Of a stretch of 64,000 bases of DNA, positions 1-8,046 are shown piece by piece. Origin of the DNA: Paenibacillus sp. PL2-23. GTDB taxonomy: Bacteria; Bacillota; Bacilli; Paenibacillales; Paenibacillaceae. Location: the NCBI RefSeq assembly GCF_040834005.1, contig NZ_CP162129.1, positions 1,159,501 to 1,223,500 on the forward strand, written 5' to 3'. A program made the position numbers and the translations under genes. The notes under the pieces are model-generated. The model had not been told where the DNA came from. It ran no database searches and saw nothing but the letters and a program-made list of their open reading frames with translations. Position 1 is the first letter of the stretch. Every line of letters begins with the position of its first letter.

Positions 1-2
1 TT

Positions 3-25
3 TCTTGTTCTTCTGATGAACAAGA
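3..25. promoter_or_regulatory. Inverted repeat, possible operator
   Basis: Eight-base arms TCTTGTTC and GAACAAGA are separated by seven bases, about 70 bp upstream of the first operon of the window. No T-run follows, so an operator is more likely than a terminator. No cognate regulator is visible. Confidence 0.3.
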
Positions 26-95
26 GACGGGGGCTTTTCTGCATGATGGGCCGGGCTGCGGAATAGGTTAGGTAATAGCAGGGGAGGTGTACACG

Positions 96-833
96 TTGAA
101 CGGAAGAGGATGGTTGAAGCTGGCCGGCTTAATATCCGCCATCGTGCTCCTCGATATTATGCTGCTGTCTCCGGGCTTCGTCGGACTCTCAATCGGCAGA
201 GGCGATCCGCTTGAAGCGGCGACGGCCGTAACCGCGCTTGTCATGAGCTTCGTCGTGCTGATCTATGGCTGCCGCGCCTTGCTGTTCCCGTCTGCGATGA
301 AGCCCCCTGACGCCAGGACGTATTCCCGCGAGGACTTTCTGAAGCTCTTCGGCTCATTCCGAGGCTTGAAGGCTTACAGGAAAGAAGCTGACGCCGCAAT
401 GGAGCAGCTAAGGCGCCTGGATAAGAAGAAGTCCGCGCTGCATGAAGTGCTGGGAAGGCGCTTCGAGCCGTCAGAGCTCAGTCACCGCAAATTCACGGGA
501 GCTATTGAAGAGGTCGAGGGTCTGTTCTATCTCCATCTGCGCAGCATGCTTCATAAAATGTCGGCTGTTCATGCTGCCGAGATCGCCTCCCCGGACGCTG
601 CTAGTCCACATCGCTCACCTCAGCTTATTCAGGCGAAGACAACCTTATACCAACAATATGTTGTATACGTGACCGGCTGTCTGAGCGCGAACGAAGGCAT
701 CCTTCTCAAGCTGGATCAGCTGCTGCTGGAAATCACGAAGCTGAATCTGGCGGATCATCTCGATGTGATGGAGATGCCATGCATGAAGGAGATCGATGCG
801 CTGATCAACCAGACGAAGCGGTATAAGCCATGA
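96..833 (+). CDS. Two-pass membrane protein of unknown function, first gene of the VWA/TelA operon
   Basis: I do not recognise a family. The protein (about 245 aa) has two hydrophobic segments near residues 8-30 and 45-65, then a charged, helix-rich cytoplasmic part with many Leu, Lys and Glu residues. A GTG at 87 lies inside the ribosome site GGGGAGGTG (81-89), so I prefer the TTG at 96, six bases downstream of it. It ends 13 bp before the VWA gene, and the TelA-family gene follows on the same strand, so the three probably form one operon. A membrane partner for the other two products is an inference from position only. Confidence 0.6.
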   Translation: MNGRGWLKLAGLISAIVLLDIMLLSPGFVGLSIGRGDPLEAATAVTALVMSFVVLIYGCRALLFPSAMKPPDARTYSREDFLKLFGSFRGLKAYRKEADAAMEQLRRLDKKKSALHEVLGRRFEPSELSHRKFTGAIEEVEGLFYLHLRSMLHKMSAVHAAEIASPDAASPHRSPQLIQAKTTLYQQYVVYVTGCLSANEGILLKLDQLLLEITKLNLADHLDVMEMPCMKEIDALINQTKRYKP

Positions 834-846
834 GAGGAGGGAGAGA

Positions 847-2535
847 ATGGGAGGCCGAGGCAGAACGGTAATGGTGCTGAGCCTAATAGCTTGCGGGGTG
901 TTCGTGCTGGTCTATTACGGCATTCGGCTGACGAGCGATTGGGGAAAAACAAGGACGCAGGTTACGGCAGAGGATGCAGCCGAGCGGCTGGATGACTTGT
1001 ATGGCGATATCCGGGTAACGGTCGAGGAGCCCGTGAAGGGGGCTATCGACTTGGACCCGGCGGTGGTGGGCGATACGCTCCCTGATATATCGAAGTTTCC
1101 GGTATCGGTGGCGAATACAACAGAGCTGTATGCCGAAATATTTTCCTCCACGGAGAAGTCCGGCTCGGGCAATGACGGTTGGCTGAACGAGGTGGCTGAG
1201 GCGTTCAACCAAGCCGGGCTTAAGGTGAACGGAACGGCTGTGTCAGTCCGAATCCGCAATATTGCCTCCGGCACGGCCGCGGATTACATACGCTCCGGCA
1301 AGTATGTCCCTGACGGCTTCACGCCCTCGAATGAGCTGTGGGGCGAGATGGTGAAGGCGCATGGCATGGAGACAGAGCCCATCGCAGACCGTCTTACCGG
1401 CAATGTGGCGGGTGTGGTCACCGGCAAGGCCAAGTATGAGGAGCTGATTGGCAAATACGGCGCGCTGAACGTCAAGACGTTAACCGACGCGATAGCAGGC
1501 AACGAGCTGGCCATGGGCTATACGGACCCCTTCGCCAGCTCGACGGGGCTCAACTTCCTGGTGACGGCGCTCGATACGTTCGGAGGCGGCGACTTGCTCG
1601 GCGAGAAGGCGGTGCAAGGCTTCGAGAAATTTCAGGCGAATGTGCCGTTTATCGCGTCCACCACGCTTCAGATGAGAGAGGCGGCAGGGAGCGGGATGCT
1701 GGACGCTTTCGTGATGGAGTTCCAGACGTTCCGCAATGCAGCCGACCTGCAAAGCGGGTATGTGTTCACGCCCTTCGGCGTTCGGCATGACAGTCCGCTG
1801 TACGCGCTTGGAAAGCTCTCGCCGGAGAAACAGGACATTCTTCGTTTGTTTGCGTCATTCGCCTCGGATGAGGCGTATCAGCGGCTGGCGGAGGAGAAGG
1901 GTTTCAACGGGCTCGATGACTACCGGACAGAGCTGCCCGGCGTGGACGGGAATACGCTGGCCTCTGCCCAGAAGCTGTGGAAGGAGAAGAAAAACGGCAG
2001 CAAGCCAATCGCCGCCGTCTTCGTGACCGATGTCTCGGGCAGCATGGACGGGGAGCCGCTGAATCGGCTCAAGGAGTCGCTTCTGAACGGACAGAAATAT
2101 CTGGGCAGGGAGAACAGCATTGGCTTGGTCTCCTATTCCGATGATGTCACCATCCATCTGCCTGTCGGAAGGTACGACGCCAATCAGCAGTCCATGTTCG
2201 TCGGTGCCGTCAACAGTCTGACGGCAGGCGGCGGCACAGCTACCTTCGACGGCATTGCGGTCGCGATGAAGCTGCTGAGGGATGAGCTGGCGAAGGATGC
2301 CGGAGTCAAGCCCGTTATCTTCGTCCTGAGCGACGGGGAGACGAACAAGGGGCATTCGCTCAGCGAGATCAGGGGGCTCATCGAGACGTTCGAAATACCG
2401 ATCTACACAATCGGCTACAACGCCAACATCGAGGCGCTTGCCAGCATATCGGGCATCAATGAAGCTGCCAGCATCAATGCGGACACGGAGGATGTCGTGT
2501 ACAAGATCGGACAGCTGCTTAATGTTCAGATGTAA
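847..2535 (+). CDS. Membrane-anchored solute-binding/von Willebrand factor A domain protein
   Basis: 562 aa. Residues 8-26 form a single N-terminal membrane anchor. Residues about 65-370 resemble a type-2 extracellular solute-binding fold, with the alternating hydrophobic/Gly pattern of ABC binding proteins. The C-terminal 180 residues are a VWA domain: the MIDAS motif DVSGS is at 395-399, and further conserved features are GGGTATFDG and VLSDGETNKG. VWA domains bind metal and mediate protein contacts. The fused binding domain suggests an extracytoplasmic sensor or scaffold, but the ligand is unknown. It sits between a small membrane protein and a TelA-family protein, a VWA-TelA pairing that recalls tellurite/stress-resistance clusters. 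RBS GGAGGGAG is at 837-844. Confidence 0.8.
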   Translation: MGGRGRTVMVLSLIACGVFVLVYYGIRLTSDWGKTRTQVTAEDAAERLDDLYGDIRVTVEEPVKGAIDLDPAVVGDTLPDISKFPVSVANTTELYAEIFSSTEKSGSGNDGWLNEVAEAFNQAGLKVNGTAVSVRIRNIASGTAADYIRSGKYVPDGFTPSNELWGEMVKAHGMETEPIADRLTGNVAGVVTGKAKYEELIGKYGALNVKTLTDAIAGNELAMGYTDPFASSTGLNFLVTALDTFGGGDLLGEKAVQGFEKFQANVPFIASTTLQMREAAGSGMLDAFVMEFQTFRNAADLQSGYVFTPFGVRHDSPLYALGKLSPEKQDILRLFASFASDEAYQRLAEEKGFNGLDDYRTELPGVDGNTLASAQKLWKEKKNGSKPIAAVFVTDVSGSMDGEPLNRLKESLLNGQKYLGRENSIGLVSYSDDVTIHLPVGRYDANQQSMFVGAVNSLTAGGGTATFDGIAVAMKLLRDELAKDAGVKPVIFVLSDGETNKGHSLSEIRGLIETFEIPIYTIGYNANIEALASISGINEAASINADTEDVVYKIGQLLNVQM

Positions 2536-2574
2536 GAGGTACAGCATTATTTTGGATGGAGGAGGGGCTAACGC

Positions 2575-3714
2575 ATGTCGTTTACAATGGAAGTGATCAG
2601 TCCGGAGGAGCTGAAGACGGCTATAGAGGAGGAAGTGAAGCCGGAGCCGGAGGAGGTGAAGCAGCTGAAGCAGCTTGCTCTGACCAACGTCGCGGCTATT
2701 CTGGAGCTGGAACCGGATGCGTTCGAGAAGCGGAATGCGATCCTCGGGGCTATGGACAGCTTCGGGATCAGCACGATGCGGTCTTCCTCGGACAAGAACA
2801 ACCTGCTGCAGGTTTCGGTCGCAAGCCTGGCCAAAACAGGGGACGACGGGGGGCAGGTGGCGAGAGGGCTGACCGAGCTTCATCATCAGCTGAAGGATCT
2901 GGATCCGAGCGCCATTGATTTTGCCAAAAGCGGCTTGTTCGGCAAATTTTTTCACCCGCTGCGGAGCTACTTCGCGAAATACCAGAAGGCGGATGAGGTC
3001 ATCTCGGACATTATCGTCTCCCTCGACAGGGGCAAGACCGTGCTGCGCAACGACAATACGACGCTGGAGATCGAGCAGCAGGCTCTTCGCGAGCTGACCA
3101 AGAAGCTGCAGAAGGAAATTCAGCTCGGCCTGCTGATGGACGAGGAAATCGAGCGACAGCTTGGAGACGCCAGGATGAGGGGAGAGACGGAGGATAAGCT
3201 TCGCTTCATCACGGAGGAGGTGTTGTTCCCGCTTCGCCAGCGCGTCATGGACCTGCAGCAGATGCTGGTCGTGAACCAGCAGGGCATTATGGCCATTGAG
3301 GTCGTCATGCGCAATAACAAGGAGCTTATCCGGGGCGTGGACCGGGCGAGAAACGTAACGGTGTCGGCGCTCAAAATAGCGGTGACGGTCGCTAGCGCTC
3401 TCTACAATCAGCGCATCGTCCTGCAGAAGATCGAGCTGCTGAACCAGACGACGGATATGCTCATCAGCGGCACCTCGCGTATGCTGAAGGATCAGGGAGC
3501 TGCTATCCACAAGCAGGCTCTGGAGTCGAGCGTATCGGTGGAGACGATGAAGCAGGCGTTCACGGACGTGCTGGCGGCGCTGGAATCCATCAGCACCTAT
3601 AAGCAAGAGGCGCTTCCTCGCATGCGGGAGACGATCATGCAGTTCAGAGAGCTTGCCGACAGCGGCGAGGGACAGATCCGGAGGCTGGAGAAGGGGCAGC
3701 GCTTGGGGCTGTAA
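2575..3714 (+). CDS. Toxic anion resistance protein, TelA/KlaA family
   Basis: 379 aa, the usual family length (B. subtilis YceH is a relative). The protein is soluble and almost entirely helical. The family signature region KSGLFGKFFHPLRSYFAKYQ is at about residues 120-140, followed by long heptad-like helices including DNTTLEIEQQALRELTKKLQ and the conserved MVVNQQ/VVMRNN segment. Members are linked to tellurite or other toxic-anion tolerance, but no biochemical activity is established. RBS GGAGGAGGGG is 8 bases upstream of the ATG. It closes the three-gene operon and is followed by an intrinsic terminator. Confidence 0.85.
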   Translation: MSFTMEVISPEELKTAIEEEVKPEPEEVKQLKQLALTNVAAILELEPDAFEKRNAILGAMDSFGISTMRSSSDKNNLLQVSVASLAKTGDDGGQVARGLTELHHQLKDLDPSAIDFAKSGLFGKFFHPLRSYFAKYQKADEVISDIIVSLDRGKTVLRNDNTTLEIEQQALRELTKKLQKEIQLGLLMDEEIERQLGDARMRGETEDKLRFITEEVLFPLRQRVMDLQQMLVVNQQGIMAIEVVMRNNKELIRGVDRARNVTVSALKIAVTVASALYNQRIVLQKIELLNQTTDMLISGTSRMLKDQGAAIHKQALESSVSVETMKQAFTDVLAALESISTYKQEALPRMRETIMQFRELADSGEGQIRRLEKGQRLGL

Positions 3715-3734
3715 GTGAAGCGGTAAACGGAAAT

Positions 3735-3783
3735 GCGGCAGCCTGGGACCGGAGGAGCGGTCCTGGGCTGCCGCGTTTTGTTT
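3735..3783 (+). terminator. Intrinsic terminator of the VWA/TelA operon
   Basis: A long GC-rich hairpin (GCGGCAGCC...GGCTGCCGC, with an inner GGACC/GGTCC pair) is followed by GTTTTGTTTGG. It lies 20 bp after the telA-like stop. From here to 3987 I see no gene or other structure. Confidence 0.8.
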
Positions 3784-4057
3784 GGTCTATTGGGAGGTCG
3801 AACGGGTGGGGGGAGGAGCTCTGAGTGAGACATGCTCGTGTGCAGCTGGAAGGTTAAGTCATCAGGCAGGTGAGCGGCAGTTCATTTGGTAATGAACGGT
3901 TGGGTAAGCTGTTGGTTGGTAGATTGTGGAGTATGAAGCGTGAGTGGGGTGAGAGGGCCGGTGCAAAGTGATGAATCATGCAAAAACTCTAAGGCCCCTA
4001 ATTAAATTGGAGTCCTTGTCCCCAATAATCTACAATGAAATGAGGGAGATGATTGGG

Positions 4058-4378
4058 ATGAGGAAACGGATGAATGAGGAGACCAAGGTGAGGATCGTCA
4101 AGGAGGCGATCTCTGGTGTGAAGGTGGGCGTATTGGCTCGATTGTACGACTTGCACCCGGAAACGGTTCGAACATGGGTAAGGGAACATCGGGAGTCTAT
4201 CCCTCCTGAAGAGATTCCCTTGACGGATGAGCATCTGGAAGAGCTCAAGCGACTTCAAGATGTGGAAGATCGCTATGAAAAGGCCATTAAAGTACTTGGC
4301 GAGAAAGAGCTGGAAATTGAGATTCTGCGTGATCTCCTAAAAAAGAAGAACCCCGCTTACCAGAAAGACTTGAAGTAG
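4058..4378 (+). CDS. IS3-family transposase OrfA
   Basis: About 106 aa from the ATG at 4058. An upstream in-frame ATG at 3968 lies outside the element, and the second IS3 copy begins at the residue equivalent to 4058. It has an N-terminal helix-turn-helix (VRIVKEAISGVKVGVLARLYDLHPETVRTW) for end recognition, then a leucine-zipper helix. Near its end the heptamer A-AAA-AAG (4339-4345) is in the correct phase for programmed -1 frameshifting, which would fuse OrfA to OrfB. Confidence 0.85.
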   Translation: MRKRMNEETKVRIVKEAISGVKVGVLARLYDLHPETVRTWVREHRESIPPEEIPLTDEHLEELKRLQDVEDRYEKAIKVLGEKELEIEILRDLLKKKNPAYQKDLK

Positions 4379-4413
4379 CAGAACCATTCATTAAGCGGGG
4401 AGAGGCAGCAGCA

Positions 4414-5073
4414 TTGGTTCTTCGTATTCTAGATATCTCGGAATCCACGTACTACGCACGTAAGAAAAGAGAAGTTCAGCCTACGCCATCAGCTGCTACA
4501 GGCCGAAGAGGACGGCCGCTTCCTGGCCATACCTACACGTTCTGCGGCATACCGAAGAGTGACGAAGAGATCAAGGAAAGGCTCATGGAACTTGTGGAAG
4601 GGGAGGAGCACGTGTACGGCTACAAGATGCTCACCGAGTGTCTGCGTGATGACCCTTACAAGCTCAAGATCAACAAGAAGAAGGTCTACCGCCTCTGCAA
4701 AGAGCTCGGCATCTTACAGAAGGCGTGGGACCGCAAATCACACCATCCGCGGAGACTGCCAAAGAACCGTCTCATCACAGGTCGCAACCAACTTTGGCAA
4801 ATGGACATCAAGTACGGGTATGCCATCGGCGTCGAACGATTCTTTTTCGTTCTGTCCATTATTGATGTGTTCGATCGCGTTGTGGTTGGACAGTACAGAG
4901 GGGCAGCTTGTAAAGCCAGTCACGCTGTACAGACGCTTAATCAGGCGCTGCAGGACCGCATAACGGAAGGAGAACCGATGCCCGTAATTCGCACCGATAA
5001 TGGCCCGCAGTTCGTCAGCCAACTGTTTGGGGACGGGCTGAAGCGGTTCTCTTCCAATTTGGAGGCACCGTAG
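4414..5073 (+). pseudogene. IS3-family transposase OrfB, truncated (no catalytic Glu)
   Basis: The reading frame connects to OrfA through the slippery site at 4339. An internal TTG start at 4414 would give 219 aa. It contains the HTH_21-like domain and the start of the rve integrase core: first Asp in WQMDIKYG, second in RTDNGPQF. After FVSQLFGD the homology to the intact copy (49205-50170) stops and unrelated residues run to a stop. The third catalytic residue is missing, so it is inactive. Confidence 0.85.
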
Positions 5074-5114
5074 AGCTTGGGGGACTATATATACGCCTGT
5101 TATCAAGGGAACAA

Positions 5115-5143
5115 TTGGCTTAAAGAGAAGTTTCTTCTATACT
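5115..5143 (+). promoter_or_regulatory. Candidate sigma-A promoter of the TlpA-like gene
   Basis: TTGGCT (5115-5120) and TATACT (5138-5143) are separated by 17 bp, about 40 bp upstream of the start codon and just beyond the truncated IS. Confidence 0.5.
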
Positions 5144-5181
5144 TGAGGGTATCACTGTAAAGGCAGGTATAGGAGATGAAG

Positions 5182-5823
5182 ATGAAGCTATTATACGCCG
5201 TATCGGCTATCCTTGTTGTGGCGTGGCTCGGCGTGACGGCTGGGGTGGTTATGCAGTTTTCGGCGGAGCGGGAAGAACGGTTGGCGCGTGCAGCTGCGTC
5301 CATGGATAATCAAGCATCCGCTCGGCAAGAGGGATTGGAAAAGGGGTCGGAGAGAATGGCGGAGGAGCCCGAGGAGCTCCAGTTCGTCAAGACAGAGGAA
5401 TACGGCAAGCGCATGATCGACTTTACGTTAGAGGATCAGCACGGACAAAGCCTGACCGTTTCGGCATCGAGCGGCAAGCCGAAGCTTATCAATTTCTGGA
5501 CTTCCTGGTGTCCCGGCTGCAAGAGCGAAGCGGATGATTTGAATCGCATCTATGAGAAATACAAGGATGAGCTGGAGATCGTATCGGTTAATATTACGGA
5601 GAACGACAGCATGGAGGAGGCGCTTGCGTTCATGGAGGACTACCAGCTGCAATTGCCTGTGTTGTTCGATCTCGACAGCGTCGTTTCCGGCGATTATTCC
5701 ATTATTGCGATTCCGACGAATTATTTTATCCGGGCGGATGGTACGATTCAGACCGTGACATACGAGCTCAGCGAGCAGAACGCCGAGCCTTTCCTACAGG
5801 AGCTGCTGGAGAGCGGGCAATGA
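5182..5823 (+). CDS. Membrane-anchored thiol-disulfide oxidoreductase, TlpA/ResA-like
   Basis: About 213 aa. There is an N-terminal membrane anchor (residues 2-25), then a linker rich in Glu, then a thioredoxin fold (AhpC-TSA/Redoxin type) on the outer face. The active site WCPGC has Cys110 and Cys113. The cis-Pro loop is AIPTNYFI, followed by RADGTI. ResA-type proteins reduce cysteines of extracytoplasmic substrates such as apocytochrome c; the target here is unknown. AGGAG at 5171-5175 abuts the ATG at 5176, so the second ATG at 5182 (six-base spacing) is the better start. The stop overlaps the next gene by 4 bp, so the two are translationally coupled. Confidence 0.85.
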   Translation: MKLLYAVSAILVVAWLGVTAGVVMQFSAEREERLARAAASMDNQASARQEGLEKGSERMAEEPEELQFVKTEEYGKRMIDFTLEDQHGQSLTVSASSGKPKLINFWTSWCPGCKSEADDLNRIYEKYKDELEIVSVNITENDSMEEALAFMEDYQLQLPVLFDLDSVVSGDYSIIAIPTNYFIRADGTIQTVTYELSEQNAEPFLQELLESGQ

Positions 5824-6236
5824 AGGCTGTAATCCAAGCAAGAGCCGCTTACGCCGGCGCGGCCATCATCGTCATGGCCGCCGGTTTTATCTCGCGTGCG
5901 GAGTCGGATCGCTTGCCGCCATTTGTCGCCTCCCACTTCGGGGATGCGCTATGGGCCGCGATGATATATTGTGGGATGCGCGTGCTGCTGACGCATAAAC
6001 CGCGCGTGTGGGCGTTGATCCTAAGTTTGTTATTTTGCTTTTCCATTGAGTTCAGCCAGCTCTATCAAGAGGAATGGATCGAGAATGTCAGGGCTACCCT
6101 GCTGGGCGGACTCGTGCTGGGCCATGGGTTTCTTGCTGTTGATCTGCTCAGATACGCCGTAGGCATCCTCCTCCTATATGGCGTCGATCACTACTTGACG
6201 AGATGGTATCGCCTCCGCATGGCCGCCTTGCGTTAG
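5820..6236 (+). CDS. DUF2809 family membrane protein
   Basis: 138 aa, hydrophobic, with four predicted membrane helices. The signature residues of the family are present: FISR near residue 25, FGDALWAAMIY near 41, IEFSQLYQ near 79, and a C-terminal GHGFLAVDLLRYAVG. Function is unknown. The ATGA overlap with the upstream oxidoreductase gene implies joint translation, and the product may be a membrane partner of it, which is inference from the overlap only. Confidence 0.75.
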   Translation: MKAVIQARAAYAGAAIIVMAAGFISRAESDRLPPFVASHFGDALWAAMIYCGMRVLLTHKPRVWALILSLLFCFSIEFSQLYQEEWIENVRATLLGGLVLGHGFLAVDLLRYAVGILLLYGVDHYLTRWYRLRMAALR

Positions 6237-6318
6237 ATGTTGCTATGACCCCGTTTACATGCGGTTATAATCGTTGCTACCATTAATGATACACCACGCG
6301 AAAGAAGGGATTAGCATC

Positions 6319-6627
6319 ATGGCTCACAACTCGTTAATGCAGGCTTACAGTGAAGCGCAGTATCCTCTGCTGGGGCATGGCACAAGAAATATTCAGGTAC
6401 TGAAGGAAGCTCTCCATGCATGCGACGGAGACTTGGACAGCGATATGTACGGTACGGGCAGGATTATAGAGGATTATGAGTCGAAAATGGCGGCAATGCT
6501 GGGCAAGGAAGCGGCGGTGTTCTTCCCAAGCGGCACAATGGCGCAGCAGATTGCATTGCGGATCTGGAGCGACGATGCAGGGAGCAAGAAGGTGTCATAC
6601 CATCCTGCCTGCCATCTTGAAATTCAT
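6319..6627 (+). pseudogene. Threonine aldolase-like beta-eliminating lyase, 5' fragment
   Basis: About 103 residues of a PLP-dependent aldolase of the low-specificity L-threonine aldolase type (Thr/allo-Thr to Gly plus acetaldehyde). It includes the GTGRI.EDYE segment and KEAAVFFPSGTMAQQIAL. RBS AGAAGGGA precedes the ATG at 6319; an ATG at 6274 has no good ribosome site. The frame is broken after CHLEIH (His codon 6625-6627) by the TnpB element. Joining 6627 to 8047 restores one frame (LEIH-EQDGLRELH) and a 371-residue protein, the normal family length. Confidence 0.9.
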
Positions 6628-6724
6628 CAATATCGCCCAGGATACTCCCGTCTTCTATAAGCGGGGGAGGAATGGGCGTCCGGCATTAGCCGGAATGATA
6701 TTTGGTGTGTTCTTGTTCTCCCTA

Positions 6725-6744
6725 CTATGCTAAAATTAGCATAG
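6725..6744. promoter_or_regulatory. Inverted repeat just upstream of tnpB
   Basis: Nine-base arms CTATGCTAA and TTAGCATAG with a two-base centre end 15 bp before the tnpB start and directly precede the ribosome site GAGGAGG. It could be an operator or an RNA hairpin in the leader. Confidence 0.4.
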
Positions 6745-6759
6745 CGAGGAGGCGAACGT

Positions 6760-7878
6760 ATGATCGTTACCGTGACGGCGAAAATCAAAATCAAACCGTC
6801 AGAAAGTCAAATGATGGCCCTGCAACAAACGATGATTGCTTATCGTCAAGGCTGTAATTTTGTCTCTGCCCTTGTGTTTGAGACGAGCGAGCGCCGGCAG
6901 TCTGCCCTGCACCGAATGACGTATCGAACCCTGCGCAGCACGATGGGCCTGCGCTCTCAAATGGCTCAGTCGGTATTGAAAACGGTACGGGCTAAATACA
7001 AGACCATCTTGAGCAGCGGACATGCTTGGACACGCGTACAATTTAAGAAGCCGGAATACGATCTCGTCTGGAGACGGGATTACTCGCTAAGCGCAAAGCT
7101 ATTCTCCGTCAATACGCTGCAAGGCCGCATTAAGATTCCCTTCGAAGCCAAAGGAATGGAGACTTATTTCGACGGCACATGGACATTCGGTACAGCCAAG
7201 CTGGTATGCAAAAAACAGAAGTGGTTTTTGCATATTCCAGTGTCTAAGGAAATGGCCTCTCCTGAGCTTAAGGAGATTGAACACGTTGCAGGGATTGATC
7301 TGGGCATCAACTTTGTAGCTACGGTGTATGACACCGAGGGGAGAACGCTGTTTTTTCGGGGAAGGGGACTGAAACACAAACGAGCAAACTACCAACGATT
7401 GCGTTCCGAGCTGCAACGCAAACAAACGGCTTCGTCCCGCCGCAGGCTGAAGCAAATCGGAGAACGAGAAAACCGTTGGATGACCGATGTGAACCATCAG
7501 GTCAGTAAGGCACTCGTTACCCGTTATGGGGCGAATACGCTGTTTGTGCTGGAGGATTTGACAGGGATCCGCCGCAGGGCGGAAAAGGCAAAGCTGAAGT
7601 ATCGGTATGTGACGGTATCGTGGGCTTTCTATCAGCTGCGTCAGATGGTGACGTATAAGGCGAAGCTTGCAGGATCGATGGCGATAGCCGTGGATCCGAA
7701 GCACACCTCGCAGGCATGTCCCCTATGCCGCCACACGGTGAAAGAAAACCGGGATAAACACAGGCATCGCTTTCGTTGCCAGGCATGCAGATATACAAGC
7801 AATGATGACCGGATCGGCGCCATGAATCTCTGTCTGAAGGGAAGAGAGTACCTTCTTGAAGGTGCAGGCTTAGCATGA
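6760..7878 (+). CDS. tnpB: RNA-guided nuclease TnpB
   Basis: 372 aa. The N-terminal helix-turn-helix/OrfB region is at 1-45, with a beta-rich recognition region after it. The split RuvC core is complete: Asp180 in GIDLGINF, Glu265 in VLEDLTGI, Asp350 in NDDRIGAMNL. A zinc ribbon has Cys320/Cys323 and Cys340/Cys343. All catalytic residues are present, so the protein is probably active. TnpB proteins cut DNA matching the flank of their own element, using an omega RNA made from the element's 3' end. RBS GAGGAGG lies 9 bases upstream. The gene interrupts a threonine aldolase gene on the same strand. Confidence 0.93.
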   Translation: MIVTVTAKIKIKPSESQMMALQQTMIAYRQGCNFVSALVFETSERRQSALHRMTYRTLRSTMGLRSQMAQSVLKTVRAKYKTILSSGHAWTRVQFKKPEYDLVWRRDYSLSAKLFSVNTLQGRIKIPFEAKGMETYFDGTWTFGTAKLVCKKQKWFLHIPVSKEMASPELKEIEHVAGIDLGINFVATVYDTEGRTLFFRGRGLKHKRANYQRLRSELQRKQTASSRRRLKQIGERENRWMTDVNHQVSKALVTRYGANTLFVLEDLTGIRRRAEKAKLKYRYVTVSWAFYQLRQMVTYKAKLAGSMAIAVDPKHTSQACPLCRHTVKENRDKHRHRFRCQACRYTSNDDRIGAMNLCLKGREYLLEGAGLA

Positions 7879-8046
7879 CTAGGCTTGCAGGGCAGCTGTC
7901 AGTCTGCCCATCGGTAGGCAAAGGCTTACTAGAGGATGTAACACCACGTTCTTCGGAACGCCAAAAGATCGGAGTCGCAAGACGTTCGTACGATCGGGTT
8001 GTTATAAGCCCCCACTTCAAACGTTAGTTAAGTGGGGGTCATTGAC
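7879..8046 (+). ncRNA. Omega RNA (reRNA) scaffold of TnpB
   Basis: 168 bp of non-coding sequence between the tnpB stop and the element end, dense in stems: GGGCAG/CTGCCC (7890-7909), CGTTC-TTCG-GAACG (7947-7960), and the terminal CCCCCACTT/AAGTGGGGG stem (8009-8038). By family knowledge the omega RNA may start within the 3' part of tnpB and continues past the right end, where about 16-20 nt of flank (starting GAACAGGATGGG at 8047) serve as guide. Exact 5' end is not determinable here. Confidence 0.75.

Larger units (their letters stand above)
3988..5073 (+). mobile_element. 3'-truncated IS3-family element (two-ORF, frameshifting type)
   Basis: The left end (TCTAAGGCCCCTAATT...TTGGAG) matches the left end of the complete IS3 copy at 48830-50262. 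OrfA is intact. OrfB is cut after the second catalytic Asp (about 5030), and no matching right inverted repeat follows. Full OrfB relatives continue about 100 residues further to the catalytic Glu, so the element cannot encode an active transposase. Confidence 0.85.
6628..8046 (+). mobile_element. IS200/IS605-type (IS1341-like) TnpB element, 1419 bp
   Basis: The ends are fixed by the split threonine aldolase frame: removing 6628-8046 restores it precisely. The element follows TTCAT on its left flank (candidate target motif, 6623-6627) and makes no target duplication, as expected for this family. The left end contains a short CTCCCG hairpin and TCCGGC-ATTA-GCCGGA (6679-6694). The right end has the stem CCCCCACTT/AAGTGGGGG (8009-8038) and finishes with ATTGAC. 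There is no TnpA gene, so mobility would need a Y1 transposase acting in trans. Confidence 0.9.

Noticed and set aside
1855..3606. 583-residue minus-strand frame opposite the VWA and TelA genes
   Set aside because: Shadow frame: the plus-strand genes have clear domains, ribosome sites and operon spacing; the antisense product is Leu/Arg/His-rich without motifs.
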